DNA from: Pseudomonas mucoides
GTDB taxonomy: Bacteria > Pseudomonadota > Gammaproteobacteria > Pseudomonadales > Pseudomonadaceae
Length of the DNA: 64,000 nt
Direction of reading: 5' to 3'
Assembly (NCBI RefSeq): GCF_015461845.1
Contig: NZ_JACOPW010000001.1
Span: 1,240,001 to 1,304,000 of the forward strand
The translations under genes and the position numbers were made by a program. Below the pieces are notes generated by a model. It was not told the origin of the DNA and did not search any database. It was given only the letters and a program-made list of their open reading frames with translations. Shown in pieces: positions 27,513 to 36,950 of this stretch (position 1 is its first letter; each line of letters starts with the position of its first letter).

Positions 27513-27651
27513 CTTTTTTCTGGCGGCGCCGGGCCCGGCAAACAAAGGACTTGAGGGGATTCAGAGGGGAATGGGGGATTGGGTCAAAGTCGAAAAACCG
27601 GCGCGGATATGCCGCCAGGCGGCAACGGAGTGAAAGCCTGGGCTGATTCGA

Positions 27652-28248
27652 CTACCAGCCTTTGACCCCGCTCATGTCGGGTAACTTATGGGCGATGCCC
27701 TTATGACAGTCGATACAGGTCGCCTGGCCGCTAGCCAGCGACGTGGAGTGCATATTGGCGGCGCGCTTGCCTTGACGGGTGAAGTCCATGAATTCGAAGT
27801 TATGGCAATTGCGGCACTCTCGGGAGTCGTTTGCCTTGAGTCGCCCCCACTCGTGCTCGGCCAGTTCACGCCGCATATCGAGAAACTTGTCCCGGGTATC
27901 GATCGTTCCGAACACTTTCCCCCACACTTCTTTGGACGCCTGCATCTTGCGGGCAATCTTGTGCGTCCACTCATGGGGGACGTGACAGTCCGGGCAGGTT
28001 GCGCGTACGCCAGAGCGATTGGTGTAGTGAATGGTGTCCTGCAACTCGACAAAAACGTTATCGCGCATTTCATGACAGGAAATGCAGAATTTCTCGGTGT
28101 TGGTCGCTTCCAGCGCGGTGTTGAACCCCCCCCAGAAAATCACCCCGGCGATAAATCCGCCGAGCGTCAGAAAGCCCAGGCTGTAATGAACACTGGGCCG
28201 ACGCAAAACCCTCCAATAGTCTTTGAACAGGGCGAGCAAGGATTTCAT
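27652..28248 (-). CDS. napC: NapC tetrahaem quinol dehydrogenase
   Basis: 198 residues. One N-terminal membrane anchor ([19 protein letters not shown]) precedes a periplasmic domain with four CxxCH haem motifs: CISCH, CPDCH, CRNCH and CIDCH. It oxidises membrane quinol and passes electrons to NapB/Nap[12 protein letters not shown] is typical of NapC/NirT. Last gene of napEDABC, 9 bases after napB. Confidence 0.95.
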   Translation of the reverse strand: MKSLLALFKDYWRVLRRPSVHYSLGFLTLGGFIAGVIFWGGFNTALEATNTEKFCISCHEMRDNVFVELQDTIHYTNRSGVRATCPDCHVPHEWTHKIARKMQASKEVWGKVFGTIDTRDKFLDMRRELAEHEWGRLKANDSRECRNCHNFEFMDFTRQGKRAANMHSTSLASGQATCIDCHKGIAHKLPDMSGVKGW

Positions 28249-28257
28249 GGCCTCTCC

Positions 28258-28749
28258 TTATCGTTTCTGCTGGCCGTTGATTTCGTCTTGCAGCACCTGG
28301 TCAATGTTCTTGAAGCTGTTGTTCACCAGTGGCTTAACGTCTGTTTGTGGCACATGACACTGATTGCAGAAATACCGGCGCGGAGAAACCGCGGCCAGCG
28401 CCTGACCGTCACGGTCCATGTAGTGAGTGATACTGATCATTGGCGCCTGGGTACGTGCGCTGTTGGCTCGGCTGTGACAGGACAGACACTTATTACTGTT
28501 CTTGTCGATGTGATACCCCGCAATGCTGTGGGGAATGGTGGGTGGCTGTTCGGGATAATTGCGCTCACGCTTGAGGTCCTTGTTCTCTTCATCAGCAATC
28601 GGCGGCGCCGGCAACTCCTGGGTCAGCGTCCCTCCGATTCGCCGACCATCCGGCGCAGGCGCATCCAGCGGGTAACCGGGCTCTGCCGGGAATGCCGCTG
28701 GCATCCATAGCAGCAGCGCGGCAAGCAAGGACAGCGAACGACGCTTCAT
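28258..28749 (-). CDS. napB: NapB dihaem cytochrome c, nitrate reductase small subunit
   Basis: 163 residues. The signal peptide is MKRRSLSLLAALLLWMPAAFPA. Two haem motifs are CLSCH and CNQCH, with the NapB phrases PPTIPHSIAGYHIDKNSNKCLSC (broken here for length) and FCNQCHVPQTDVKPLV. It forms the soluble periplasmic complex with NapA and receives electrons from NapC. It lies 11 bases after napA. Confidence 0.95.
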   Translation of the reverse strand: MKRRSLSLLAALLLWMPAAFPAEPGYPLDAPAPDGRRIGGTLTQELPAPPIADEENKDLKRERNYPEQPPTIPHSIAGYHIDKNSNKCLSCHSRANSARTQAPMISITHYMDRDGQALAAVSPRRYFCNQCHVPQTDVKPLVNNSFKNIDQVLQDEINGQQKR

Positions 28750-28760
28750 CTGAGCTCTCC

Positions 28761-31265
28761 TTATGCCGTCTTGATCAACTCAATCCTGATCGCGCATTTT
28801 TTGTAATCAGTTTGTTTGGAGATAGGGTCCGTCGCATCAAGCGTGACTTTGTTGATGAGCCGGTTGGCATCGAAGAACGGTACAAACACCAAACCTTGCG
28901 GCGGTTTGTTGCGTCCTCGGGTTTCAATGCGCGCACGCATCTCACCTCGTCGGCTGATCAGCTTCACTTCGCTGCCGCGACGGGCATTCAAGGCCTTGGC
29001 ATCGGCCGGATGCATGTAGACCAACGCGTCGGGGACGGCCTTATAGAGTTCCTCGACCCGCTGAGTCATCGTGCCGGTGTGCCAATGTTCAAGCACCCGA
29101 CCGGTACTCAACCAGAATGGAAATTCCGCGTCGGGGGATTCCGCCGGTGGCTCGTAGGGAAGCGCGAAGATGATGGCCTTCTTGTCGGGATAGCCATAAA
29201 ACTGCACACCACTGCCCTTCTCAACGTAAGGGTCATACCCTTCCCGGAAACGCCAGCGTGTTTCCTTGCCCTCCACGACGGGCCATCGCAACCCGCGCTC
29301 GGTGTGGTAGCGGTCAAACGGGGCGAGGTCATGACCGTGACCACGCCCGAATTGGGCATATTCTTCGAACAGACCTTTTTGCAGGTAAAAACCAAAATCC
29401 CGGGCCTCATCGTTTTGATAGCCCGCCTCCATCTGTTCAAGCGGGAACTGATCGACCTGGCCGTTCTTGAACAACACTTCGTACAGGGTCTTGCCCTTGT
29501 ACTCCGGTGAGGCGGACAACAACTGCGCAGACCAGACCTCGTCCGTTTTGAAGCGCTTGGAAAACTCGACCAACTGCCAGAGATCCGATTTGGCGTCGCC
29601 CGGCGCCGAGACCAATTGATGCCAGAACTGTGTACGGCGCTCAGCATTGCCGTAGGCGCCCTCTTTCTCCACCCACATGGCGGTGGGCAGGATCAGATCG
29701 GCCGCCTGGGCAGAGACAGTGGGGTAAACATCCGAAACCACCACAAAATTCTCGGGGTTGCGCCAACCCGGCAACACTTCCTGCATGATGTTGGGGCCGG
29801 CCTGCATGTTGTTGCTGGCCATCGTCCAATACACATTGAGCACGCCATCCTTGAGCATGCGGCTCTGCTGCACGGCGTGGAAACCGACCTTCTCATTGAC
29901 GGTGCCCGGAGGCACTTTCCAGATTTGCTCTGCCTTGGCGCGATGTGCCGGGTTGGTGACCACCAGGTCGGCAGGCAAGCGATGGGAGAATGTTCCCACT
30001 TCGCGTGCCGTCCCGCAGGCTGAGGGTTGGCCCGTCAGGGAGAAAGGGCTGTTGCCCGGCTCACTGATTTTCCCGGTCAGCAGGTGAATGTTGTAAATCA
30101 GGTTATTGGCCCATACGCCGCGCGTGTGCTGGTTAAAACCCATGGTCCAGAATGAAACCACCTTGCGCTTGGGGTCGGCATACAACTCGGCCAATGCCTT
30201 GAGGCGCTCGGCTGGCACACCGGTTTCCTTGGCGGTACGTTCAAGGGTGTAGGGTTTTACGAAAGCGGCGTACTGCTCAAAGTCGATATCGCTCCAGGTG
30301 TTCGCCTTGGCGGCATTGCGGGCCTTCATCTCCAGCGGATTATCGGGACGCAAGCCATAGCCGATGTCATCCGTTCCTTTGGCGAAGCGGGTGTATTTGC
30401 TGACAAAGTCTTTGTTGACCGAGCCACTTTCGATGATGTGGTTGGCAATGTAGTTGAGGATAAACAGGTCCGTCTGGGGCTTGAACACCATGGGGATGTC
30501 GGCTAACTCAAAACTGCGATGCTCGAAAGTCGACAGCACCGCAACCTTGACGCTGGGCTGGCTTAACCGGCGATCTGCGACCCGACTCCAAAGAATCGGA
30601 TGCATCTCCGCCATGTTTGAACCCCACAGCACAAACGCGTCAGTAACCTCAATATCGTCATAACACCCCATCGGCTCATCGATACCGAACGTACGCATAA
30701 ACCCCATGACCGCAGAGGCCATGCAATGACGCGCATTAGGATCAATGTTATTGGAGCGAAATCCCGCCTTCATCAACTTGTTGGCCGCGTACCCTTCCCA
30801 AATGGTCCACTGACCGGAACCGAACATGGCGACAGACTCGGAACCCTTGTTTTTTATCGCTTCCTTAAACTTTAACTCCATGACATCAAACGCCTGGCTC
30901 CAGGACACCGGCTGAAACTCGCCCTGTTTGTCATAGTGCCCGTTAGTCATGCGCAACAGCGGCTGAGTCAGTCGATCAACGCCATACATGATCTTCGACA
31001 AGAAGTAACCCTTGACGCAGTTCAACCCGCGATTGACCTCGGCTTTCACATCACCATGAGTCGCGACCACTCGATTGTCCTTGGTCGCCACCATGACGCT
31101 GCACCCGGTACCGCAAAAGCGGCAAGGGGCTTTATTCCAGTCCATGGTGACACGGTCTTCTTCAGTGATCAGGTTGCTGGCAGACGTAAACACCGGAAGC
31201 CCCGCCGCCGCTGCAGCAATCCCGGCCGCCTGGGCTTTGACAAACTCGCGCCGAGTCATTGGCAT
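28761..31265 (-). CDS. napA: periplasmic nitrate reductase catalytic subunit
   Basis: 834 residues, the usual NapA length. A Tat signal ([22 protein letters not shown]) is followed by the [4Fe-4S] ligand set CRFCGTGC with the later Cys in [26 protein letters not shown] contains the Mo-ligand Cys of the bis-MGD site. It reduces nitrate to nitrite in the periplasm. ATG at 31265 has GGGAGA 7 bases upstream and overlaps napD by 10 bases, so napD and napA are coupled. Confidence 0.97.
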   Translation of the reverse strand: MPMTRREFVKAQAAGIAAAAAGLPVFTSASNLITEEDRVTMDWNKAPCRFCGTGCSVMVATKDNRVVATHGDVKAEVNRGLNCVKGYFLSKIMYGVDRLTQPLLRMTNGHYDKQGEFQPVSWSQAFDVMELKFKEAIKNKGSESVAMFGSGQWTIWEGYAANKLMKAGFRSNNIDPNARHCMASAVMGFMRTFGIDEPMGCYDDIEVTDAFVLWGSNMAEMHPILWSRVADRRLSQPSVKVAVLSTFEHRSFELADIPMVFKPQTDLFILNYIANHIIESGSVNKDFVSKYTRFAKGTDDIGYGLRPDNPLEMKARNAAKANTWSDIDFEQYAAFVKPYTLERTAKETGVPAERLKALAELYADPKRKVVSFWTMGFNQHTRGVWANNLIYNIHLLTGKISEPGNSPFSLTGQPSACGTAREVGTFSHRLPADLVVTNPAHRAKAEQIWKVPPGTVNEKVGFHAVQQSRMLKDGVLNVYWTMASNNMQAGPNIMQEVLPGWRNPENFVVVSDVYPTVSAQAADLILPTAMWVEKEGAYGNAERRTQFWHQLVSAPGDAKSDLWQLVEFSKRFKTDEVWSAQLLSASPEYKGKTLYEVLFKNGQVDQFPLEQMEAGYQNDEARDFGFYLQKGLFEEYAQFGRGHGHDLAPFDRYHTERGLRWPVVEGKETRWRFREGYDPYVEKGSGVQFYGYPDKKAIIFALPYEPPAESPDAEFPFWLSTGRVLEHWHTGTMTQRVEELYKAVPDALVYMHPADAKALNARRGSEVKLISRRGEMRARIETRGRNKPPQGLVFVPFFDANRLINKVTLDATDPISKQTDYKKCAIRIELIKTA

Positions 31266-31522
31266 GTACTTTCTCCCGTCACATCGAGAATCTCGTGATA
31301 AACGAGGGATGCATTGAGTACTCCAGGCAAACCGTTGATCTGAGTGATTCGCTTGGAAATTTCGCTTTCTTCTTCCATTTCCAGCACAACCACCAGCTTG
31401 CCGACGGGGCTTTCGTGATGCAGTTCAACGCCTGTGAGTAAACGCAAGTTGGCTTTCACCGCCTCGAACAACTCAGGACGGGCCAGTACCACGAGACTGG
31501 CAATATGGAGCGTTTCTGCCAT
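31256..31522 (-). CDS. napD: NapD, Tat-signal chaperone for NapA
   Basis: An 88-residue cytoplasmic protein. [21 protein letters not shown] and the C-terminal [13 protein letters not shown] match the ferredoxin-like NapD fold, which binds the NapA signal peptide and delays export until the cofactor is loaded. It overlaps napA by 10 bases. Confidence 0.93.
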   Translation of the reverse strand: MAETLHIASLVVLARPELFEAVKANLRLLTGVELHHESPVGKLVVVLEMEEESEISKRITQINGLPGVLNASLVYHEILDVTGESTCQ

Positions 31523-31561
31523 GACCTGTACTCCTCTTCTTATGCTGAAGATGGACCGCGA

Positions 31562-31729
31562 TCAATGAGGTGAACCAGGAGGGCCGAGCAGCATTTGCAG
31601 AAACCAGACAAAAAATCCGTAACCACCCACTATCGCCACCGAGAGCAATGGAAAGAGGACAACAATCAGAAAAAAGAACAGGCGAGTTTCTTTGCGGACT
31701 TGCTGGGTAGAGTCATCCGTTGATGGCAT
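31562..31729 (-). CDS. napE: NapE small membrane protein
   Basis: 55 residues from ATG at 31729, preceded by CAGGAGCGATAACC. A basic N-terminus (STQQVRKETRLFFFLIVV) leads into one long hydrophobic segment or a hairpin ending WFLQMLLGPPGSPH. RKETRLF is the NapE/TorE pattern. Its function in nitrate reduction is not established. First gene of the nap operon; no napF, napG or napH is present. Confidence 0.9.
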   Translation of the reverse strand: MPSTDDSTQQVRKETRLFFFLIVVLFPLLSVAIVGGYGFFVWFLQMLLGPPGSPH

Positions 31730-31786
31730 GGTTATCGCTCCTGCCAAACTTTGAAATGAGCCTAGATGGCTTGCCTGGCAAATTCC

Positions 31787-31800
31787 ACGATTCAGATCAA
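31787..31800 (-). promoter_or_regulatory. possible ANR/FNR box upstream of napE
   Basis: The minus strand reads TTGATCTGAATCGT: a perfect left half TTGAT, four spacer bases, and a weakened right half (ATC of ATCAA). Centre to a -41.5 start would put transcription near 31752, with CATCTA as a -10-like element. It is a single eye match. Confidence 0.35.
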
Positions 31801-31904
31801 CGGCATGACGGTAGCGCTTCAAGTGGCATTTTGAAGCGCCAGTGAATGACTGACTCCAACTCAGTATTCTTGTTTATTGATTCGGCGCTGGATAACGTTA
31901 CTGC

Positions 31905-33458
31905 TCACGTCTTGCCAATTTCATAGTCACGCAACTTATTGGCAATGGTGGTGTGAGAGACCCCCAGGCGCTTACCTAACAGCCGACTACTGGCATGCTC
32001 GGAATACAGCCGCTCCAACACCGCTTTCTCGAACCGTCCGACGATCTCGTCAAGCCCGCCCTCCAGCGAGAAATCGCCAAGCGGCTGACGCACACCGTAA
32101 TCCGGCAGACGAATATGCTCGGCCTTGACCGTCCCGCCTTCGCACAACGAAACCGCCTGGAACAACACATTTTCCAATTGCCGGACATTACCCGGCCAAT
32201 GGTAATGACTGAGCCGCTCCATCGCCGCCGGTGCCAGCTTCGGCAGCGGGCAACCGATCTGCCGGCTGGCCTGATCGAGGAAGTGCTCCACCAACGGCGT
32301 TAACCCATCGAGGCATTCACGCAGCGGCGGAATGTGCAGCGAAAGCACGTTCAAGCGGTGATACAAATCCTGGCGAAACTCACCCCGCGCGCACAGCTCG
32401 GACAAATCCACCTGGGTGGCGCAGATCACCCGCACATCCAGATACACCTCTTCATCACTGCCGACACGACGGAAGCAACCGTCCTGCAAAAAGCGCAGCA
32501 ACTTCACCTGCAAGCGCGGGCTCATTTCGCCCACGCCATCAAGAAACAGCGTTCCGCCCGCCGTCAGTTCCAGCAGACCAAGCTTGCCTTCGGCGCGTGC
32601 ACCTTCGAAGGCGCCGGGGCCGTAGCCGAACAATTCGGTCTCGGCCATCGACTCCGGTAAACCGGCACAATTGAGCGCCATCAACGGCGACTGCCCGCGT
32701 GGGCTGGCGAGGTGGCAGGCGCGGGCCAGCAATTCTTTACCGGTACCGGTTTCGCCTTCTATTAATAGCGGTGCATCCAGCGGTGCCATGCGCCGCGCTT
32801 CGCGCACCACCGCGGCCATGACTTTCGAACTTTGGAAGATGCTGTCGAACCCACGCAGTTCCTGCTTGCGTACGTTATAGATGCGCTCCCCCACCCGATC
32901 AGCGCGGTGCAGCGTCAGGACGGCACCGGCCATGGCTTCGCTGTCGTCATGCTCGGATTGCAGCGGCGCGATGTCAGCCAGAAACACGTCACCCTTGACC
33001 TTGACCCGCAGCCCGTTGATGCGCGACTTGTTGGCACGCACCAGTTCCGGCAAATCAAAATCCTCGGCGTAACGCGACAGCGGAATCCCCGGCACCTCGT
33101 CCACCCGCACCCCGAGCAACTGCGCCGCCGCCCGGTTAGCCGCGACGATGGAGCCGCCCATGTCGATCGACAGCACCGGAAACTCCAGGGCGCCGAGCAA
33201 GGCATTGAGCTCCATGTGCCGACGCTCGCTGGGCATCAGCCCTACCCGCTTGACGCCGAATACACCGGCAATCGATTCGAATTTCGGGCGCAGGGCCTGG
33301 AACTGAATGTTGATCAGGTTCGGGCAATGCAGGTAGATCGCATTGCCATGCTCACCGCCGACCTCACCACGGGCGACGTTGATTCCGTACTCCACCAGCA
33401 AGTTGAGAATGTCGCGCAGGATGCCGATGCGGTTCTGGCAGTGGACTTTGATACGCAT
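31905..33458 (-). CDS. phhR: PhhR, TyrR-family regulator of aromatic amino acid catabolism
   Basis: 517 residues. The layout is an N-terminal ACT domain (MRIKVHCQNRIGILRDILNLL), a PAS domain (about 85-190), a sigma-54-interaction AAA+ domain (Walker A GETGTGKE at 235-242, Walker B GGTLFLDGVGE at 301-311) and a C-terminal TyrR HTH (RLLGKRLGVSHTTIANKLRDYEIG). The loop that is GAFTGA in RpoN activators reads GAFEGA (282-287). It controls the divergent phhABC operon in response to Phe/Tyr. Upstream bases to 33736 hold the shared control region. Confidence 0.94.
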   Translation of the reverse strand: MRIKVHCQNRIGILRDILNLLVEYGINVARGEVGGEHGNAIYLHCPNLINIQFQALRPKFESIAGVFGVKRVGLMPSERRHMELNALLGALEFPVLSIDMGGSIVAANRAAAQLLGVRVDEVPGIPLSRYAEDFDLPELVRANKSRINGLRVKVKGDVFLADIAPLQSEHDDSEAMAGAVLTLHRADRVGERIYNVRKQELRGFDSIFQSSKVMAAVVREARRMAPLDAPLLIEGETGTGKELLARACHLASPRGQSPLMALNCAGLPESMAETELFGYGPGAFEGARAEGKLGLLELTAGGTLFLDGVGEMSPRLQVKLLRFLQDGCFRRVGSDEEVYLDVRVICATQVDLSELCARGEFRQDLYHRLNVLSLHIPPLRECLDGLTPLVEHFLDQASRQIGCPLPKLAPAAMERLSHYHWPGNVRQLENVLFQAVSLCEGGTVKAEHIRLPDYGVRQPLGDFSLEGGLDEIVGRFEKAVLERLYSEHASSRLLGKRLGVSHTTIANKLRDYEIGKT

Positions 33459-33598
33459 ATAAAGGCCCGAAGAAAGGGGAATCGAGGTCCCATGCGCAAA
33501 TTTTCTGCGCGGGCGCCAAGTTAGTCGTCAAGATTATGTGACACCTGGACGCCATTTCAAACCCGCAAATCTCAATAGCTGCGCCATAGCCGTCAAAG

Positions 33599-33616
33599 CG
33601 TAACGAATACTTTACG
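33599..33616 (+). promoter_or_regulatory. TyrR/PhhR-type operator before phhA
   Basis: CGTAACGAATACTTTACG matches the TyrR box TGTAAA-N6-TTTACA at 9 of 12 defined positions. It lies 121 bases before the phhA ATG and 141 after the phhR start, in the 278-base divergent gap. No convincing -24/-12 or -35/-10 pair was found in the rest of the gap. Confidence 0.6.
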
Positions 33617-33736
33617 AAAAACGGCGAATTTTCCTACAAGGAGTGCCGGACACCTGCTGCAACGCCGCACGCCTTGGGGTATTTCTAGGTCCATAGCAGC
33701 ACATAACAAGAACGAAATCCCTCGCAGGAGAGCAGC

Positions 33737-34522
33737 ATGAAGCAGACGCAGTACGTGGCTCGCGAGCCCGATGCGCAAGGTTTTATCGACTACCCCGCTG
33801 AAGAACATGCGGTGTGGAACACGCTGATCACTCGTCAACTGAAAGTGATCGAGGGCCGTGCGTGCCAGGAATACCTGGACGGTATCGAAAAACTCGGTCT
33901 GCCCCACGACCGCATTCCGCAACTCGGTGAAATCAACAAAGTCCTCGGTGAAACCACCGGTTGGCAAGTGGCCCGAGTCCCGGCGCTGATCCCCTTCCAG
34001 ACGTTTTTCGAATTGCTGGCCAACAAGCAGTTTCCCGTGGCAACGTTTATTCGTACCCGCGAAGAGCTGGATTACCTGCAAGAGCCGGACATTTTCCACG
34101 AGATCTTTGGTCACTGCCCTCTGCTGACCAACCCCTGGTTCGCTGAATTCACCCACACTTACGGCAAACTTGGCCTGCAAGCGACCAAGGAAGAACGCGT
34201 GTACCTGGCGCGCCTGTACTGGATGACCATCGAGTTCGGCCTGGTCGATACCGCCGAAGGCCTGCGCATTTACGGCGGCGGCATTCTTTCTTCGCCAAAA
34301 GAAACCGTTTACTGCCTGTCCAACGAACCTGAGCATCAGGCGTTCGATCCGCTGGAATGCATGCGCACGCCGTATCGCATCGACATCCTGCAACCGCTGT
34401 ACTTTGTCTTGCCGAACCTCAAGCGACTGTTTGATGTGGCCCATGAAGACATCATGAGCATGGTCAAACAAGGCATGCAGCTGGGCTTGCACACCCCGAA
34501 ATTTCCGCCAAAGGCAGCGTGA
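33737..34522 (+). CDS. phhA: phenylalanine 4-monooxygenase
   Basis: A 261-residue bacterial aromatic amino acid hydroxylase. It converts Phe to Tyr with O2 and tetrahydropterin at a mononuclear iron. PDIFHEIFGHCPLL carries the two iron-ligand His, and the TIEFGL stretch the Glu ligand. RTREELDYLQEPD precedes. The ATG follows CAGGAGAGCAGC. No regulatory ACT domain is present, as normal in bacteria. It leads phhABC. Confidence 0.97.
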   Translation: MKQTQYVAREPDAQGFIDYPAEEHAVWNTLITRQLKVIEGRACQEYLDGIEKLGLPHDRIPQLGEINKVLGETTGWQVARVPALIPFQTFFELLANKQFPVATFIRTREELDYLQEPDIFHEIFGHCPLLTNPWFAEFTHTYGKLGLQATKEERVYLARLYWMTIEFGLVDTAEGLRIYGGGILSSPKETVYCLSNEPEHQAFDPLECMRTPYRIDILQPLYFVLPNLKRLFDVAHEDIMSMVKQGMQLGLHTPKFPPKAA

Positions 34523-34626
34523 TCCGCTGCTTTTAGAAACAAGTGAGCCTGTCAGGAACCGACGCTTTGGTTTAGCGTGGAGTGACTGACGGCCGATTTC
34601 CAATTATTTGATTTCAGGAATTCAAC

Positions 34627-34983
34627 ATGTCCACATTGAACCAAGCCCACTGCGAAGCCTGCCGCGCCGACGCCCCTCAGGTCAGCGACGAGGAATTGCC
34701 GATCCTGATCAAGCAGATCCCGGACTGGAACATCGAAGTCCGCGACGGCGTCATGCAGCTGGAAAAGCTGTTCCTGTTCAAAAACTTCAAGCACGCGCTG
34801 GCGTTCACCAACGCCGTCGGTGAAATCTCCGAGGCCGAAGGTCACCACCCGGGCCTGCTGACCGAATGGGGCAAAGTCACCGTCACCTGGTGGAGCCACT
34901 CCATCAAGGGCTTGCACCGCAACGACTTCATCATGGCCGCGCGCACTGACGAAGTGGCCAAGGACGCCGAGGGCCGTAAATAA
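34627..34983 (+). CDS. phhB: 4a-hydroxytetrahydrobiopterin dehydratase
   Basis: 118 residues. [34 protein letters not shown] holds the conserved catalytic His residues of PCD/DCoH proteins (quoted motif core: HHPGLL and SHSIKGL). It dehydrates the carbinolamine formed by PhhA so that the pterin can be reduced again. It lies 104 bases after phhA and overlaps phhC by one base. Confidence 0.96.
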   Translation: MSTLNQAHCEACRADAPQVSDEELPILIKQIPDWNIEVRDGVMQLEKLFLFKNFKHALAFTNAVGEISEAEGHHPGLLTEWGKVTVTWWSHSIKGLHRNDFIMAARTDEVAKDAEGRK

Positions 34984-36176
34984 TGCATTTCGACGCCATA
35001 GGTCGAGTACCCGGCGATCCGATTCTCGGCTTGATGGAAGCCTATGCGCAGGACCCGAACCCGCGCAAATTCGACCTCGGCGTGGGCGTCTATAAAGATG
35101 CCCAGGGCCTGACGCCGATTCCGCAGTCGGTGAAGCTGGCCGAGCAGCGTCTGGTGGATCGCCAGACCACCAAGACCTACATCGGTGGTCACGGCGAACC
35201 GGCCTTCGGCAAAGCCATCAGTGAGCTGGTGCTCGGTGCGGACTCCGCGCTGATCGCCGGTCAACGCGCCGGCGCGACCCAGACACCGGGCGGCACCGGC
35301 GCATTGCGCTTGAGCGCCGACTTTATCGCCCAGTGCCTGCCGGGCCGTGGCGTGTGGCTGAGCAACCCGACCTGGCCAATCCACGAAACGATTTTCGCGG
35401 CGGCCGGGGTCAAGGTCAGTCATTACCCGTACGTGGGCAGCGACAACCGCCTCGATGTCGACGCCATGCTCGCGGTACTGAGCGAAGCACCGAAGGGCGA
35501 CGTGGTGTTGCTGCACGCCTGCTGCCACAACCCGACCGGTTTCGATCTGTCCCATGACGACTGGCGCCGAGTGCTGGACGTGGTGCGCAGTCGCGATCTG
35601 CTGCCATTGATCGACTTCGCCTACCAGGGCTTCGGCGATGGCCTGGAACAGGATGCCTGGTCGACCCGTCTGTTCGCAGACGCGTTGCCGGAAGTGCTGA
35701 TCACCAGTTCCTGCTCGAAGAATTTCGGCTTGTACCGCGACCGCACTGGCGCACTGATTGTCTGCGCGAAAACCGCTGACAAGCTGGTGGACATCCGCAG
35801 CCAGCTGGCCAACATCGCCCGTAACCTGTGGTCGACCCCGCCGGATCACGGTGCCGCCGTGGTCGCAACGATTCTTGGCGACCCTGAGCTGAAAAGCCTC
35901 TGGGCCGACGAAGTGGAAGCCATGCGCTTGCGCATTGCCCAGTTGCGCAGTGGCCTGGTTGAAGCGCTGGAACCGTATGGTTTGCGCGAGCGTTTTGCGC
36001 ACATTGGCGTGCAGCGCGGAATGTTCTCGTACACCGGTTTGACGGCGGCGCAGGTTAAACAGCTGCGCGATCATCACAGCGTGTACATGGTCAACTCCGG
36101 CCGGGCCAACGTGGCGGGGATTGATGCAACGCGTCTGGATTTGCTGGCTGAAGCGATTGCTGAAGTCTGCAAGTAA
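34983..36176 (+). CDS. phhC: aromatic amino acid aminotransferase
   Basis: A 397-residue class I PLP aminotransferase (TyrB/AspC family). It begins [61 protein letters not shown] and SSCSKNFGLYRDRTGAL are conserved, the last with the PLP Lys. It transaminates tyrosine to 4-hydroxyphenylpyruvate, completing the Phe-to-homogentisate entry. The stop of phhB and this ATG share a base (TAATG). Confidence 0.95.
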   Translation: MHFDAIGRVPGDPILGLMEAYAQDPNPRKFDLGVGVYKDAQGLTPIPQSVKLAEQRLVDRQTTKTYIGGHGEPAFGKAISELVLGADSALIAGQRAGATQTPGGTGALRLSADFIAQCLPGRGVWLSNPTWPIHETIFAAAGVKVSHYPYVGSDNRLDVDAMLAVLSEAPKGDVVLLHACCHNPTGFDLSHDDWRRVLDVVRSRDLLPLIDFAYQGFGDGLEQDAWSTRLFADALPEVLITSSCSKNFGLYRDRTGALIVCAKTADKLVDIRSQLANIARNLWSTPPDHGAAVVATILGDPELKSLWADEVEAMRLRIAQLRSGLVEALEPYGLRERFAHIGVQRGMFSYTGLTAAQVKQLRDHHSVYMVNSGRANVAGIDATRLDLLAEAIAEVCK

Positions 36177-36200
36177 CCCCAAGTACCTGCACCGTCCCCT

Positions 36201-36288
36201 GTGGGAGCGAGCTTGCTCGCGATGAGGACCTGACAGTCGACATCAATGTTGCCTGTCAGTCCGCAATCGCGAGCACGCTCGCTCCCAC
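36201..36288. repeat. REPIN (inverted REP pair) after phhC
   Basis: Two REP units, GTGGGAGCGAGCTTGCTCGC and its near-complement, face each other around a roughly 42-base spacer. It lies directly after phhC and may act as mRNA end structure. This is the common fluorescent-group REP type. Confidence 0.9.
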
Positions 36289-36455
36289 AGTTGTTTTGTG
36301 TTGTTCCCTCTTCCAGACCTGTCTAGACAACCCCATCCGTCGAAACAAATGGATATAAAAGTCTATTTGTCATTTTCAGTGCTGTATCCTGCCCAAGCTT
36401 TGTATAAGCGCGGATCTACCAGATCTATCAACAGACTTTGCGAGGAGCGCGAAAC

Positions 36456-36587
36456 ATGCACGAGATCCCTAATCTCCCCTTCCCAAGCCTGCACGAAACT
36501 GAGCAGACAACCACGCAACAAGCCGGCGCCCAACAGCCCGAGCCCAAAGAAGCCACTGAACGCCGCCAGGCCGACAGCGAAGACTGA
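36456..36587 (+). CDS. 43-residue small hydrophilic protein
   Basis: An ATG frame with a strong ribosome site (GCGAGGAGCG, 6 bases away) encodes 43 residues starting MHEIPNLPFPSLHETEQ, then a Gln/Glu/Pro-rich charged tail ending QADSED. No membrane segment, Cys or known domain is visible. The composition suggests a disordered peptide. The ribosome site and codon use support translation; the function is unknown. Confidence 0.6.
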   Translation: MHEIPNLPFPSLHETEQTTTQQAGAQQPEPKEATERRQADSED

Positions 36588-36664
36588 AACACCTGCAATG
36601 CCAGACCGTGTGGAAAGCGCTAACATGCGCTTTCCACACCGCCTGAACCCTTGAGCTACGCACC

Positions 36665-36847
36665 ATGACCGACGAATTCAATGAGAGCCAGGCCAGCGTC
36701 CTGATCGGCACCGCCGAGAAGATGATCGAGATCTGGAACCGTCTCTCTCCCGAAAAACAAGCCGCACTGCTCGCCCGCTTCGGTACTCAAGAAAACGCCT
36801 TGGCCGCCCTGGTCACAACGCAACTGGTTGCCCCCGCCAAGCCCTGA
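36665..36847 (+). CDS. 60-residue hypothetical protein
   Basis: Begins [20 protein letters not shown] and continues [19 protein letters not shown], two amphipathic helices, then an Ala/Val tail. No family recognised. It sits 77 bases after the 43-residue gene and 103 before the MFS gene on the same strand. The helical pattern looks real, but the ribosome site (GAGC) is weak. Confidence 0.55.
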   Translation: MTDEFNESQASVLIGTAEKMIEIWNRLSPEKQAALLARFGTQENALAALVTTQLVAPAKP

Positions 36848-36950
36848 TTCAGCCCGCTGGCAAATAGTTTTACTTTTTCCACGACCCGCGAGCGCTCGCG
36901 CCGTTATCATAAGCAGCCTATCTATCCTGCTTTCCCGTGGACCTTTACCC

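Noticed and set aside
27590..27640. GCCGCC-T-GGCGGC palindrome as nap terminator
   Set aside because: The loop of one base is not feasible and the T-run is displaced, so a terminator cannot be supported.
33617..33736. Sigma-54 promoter before phhA
   Set aside because: GG pairs were checked for GC at 10-base spacing and none fit.
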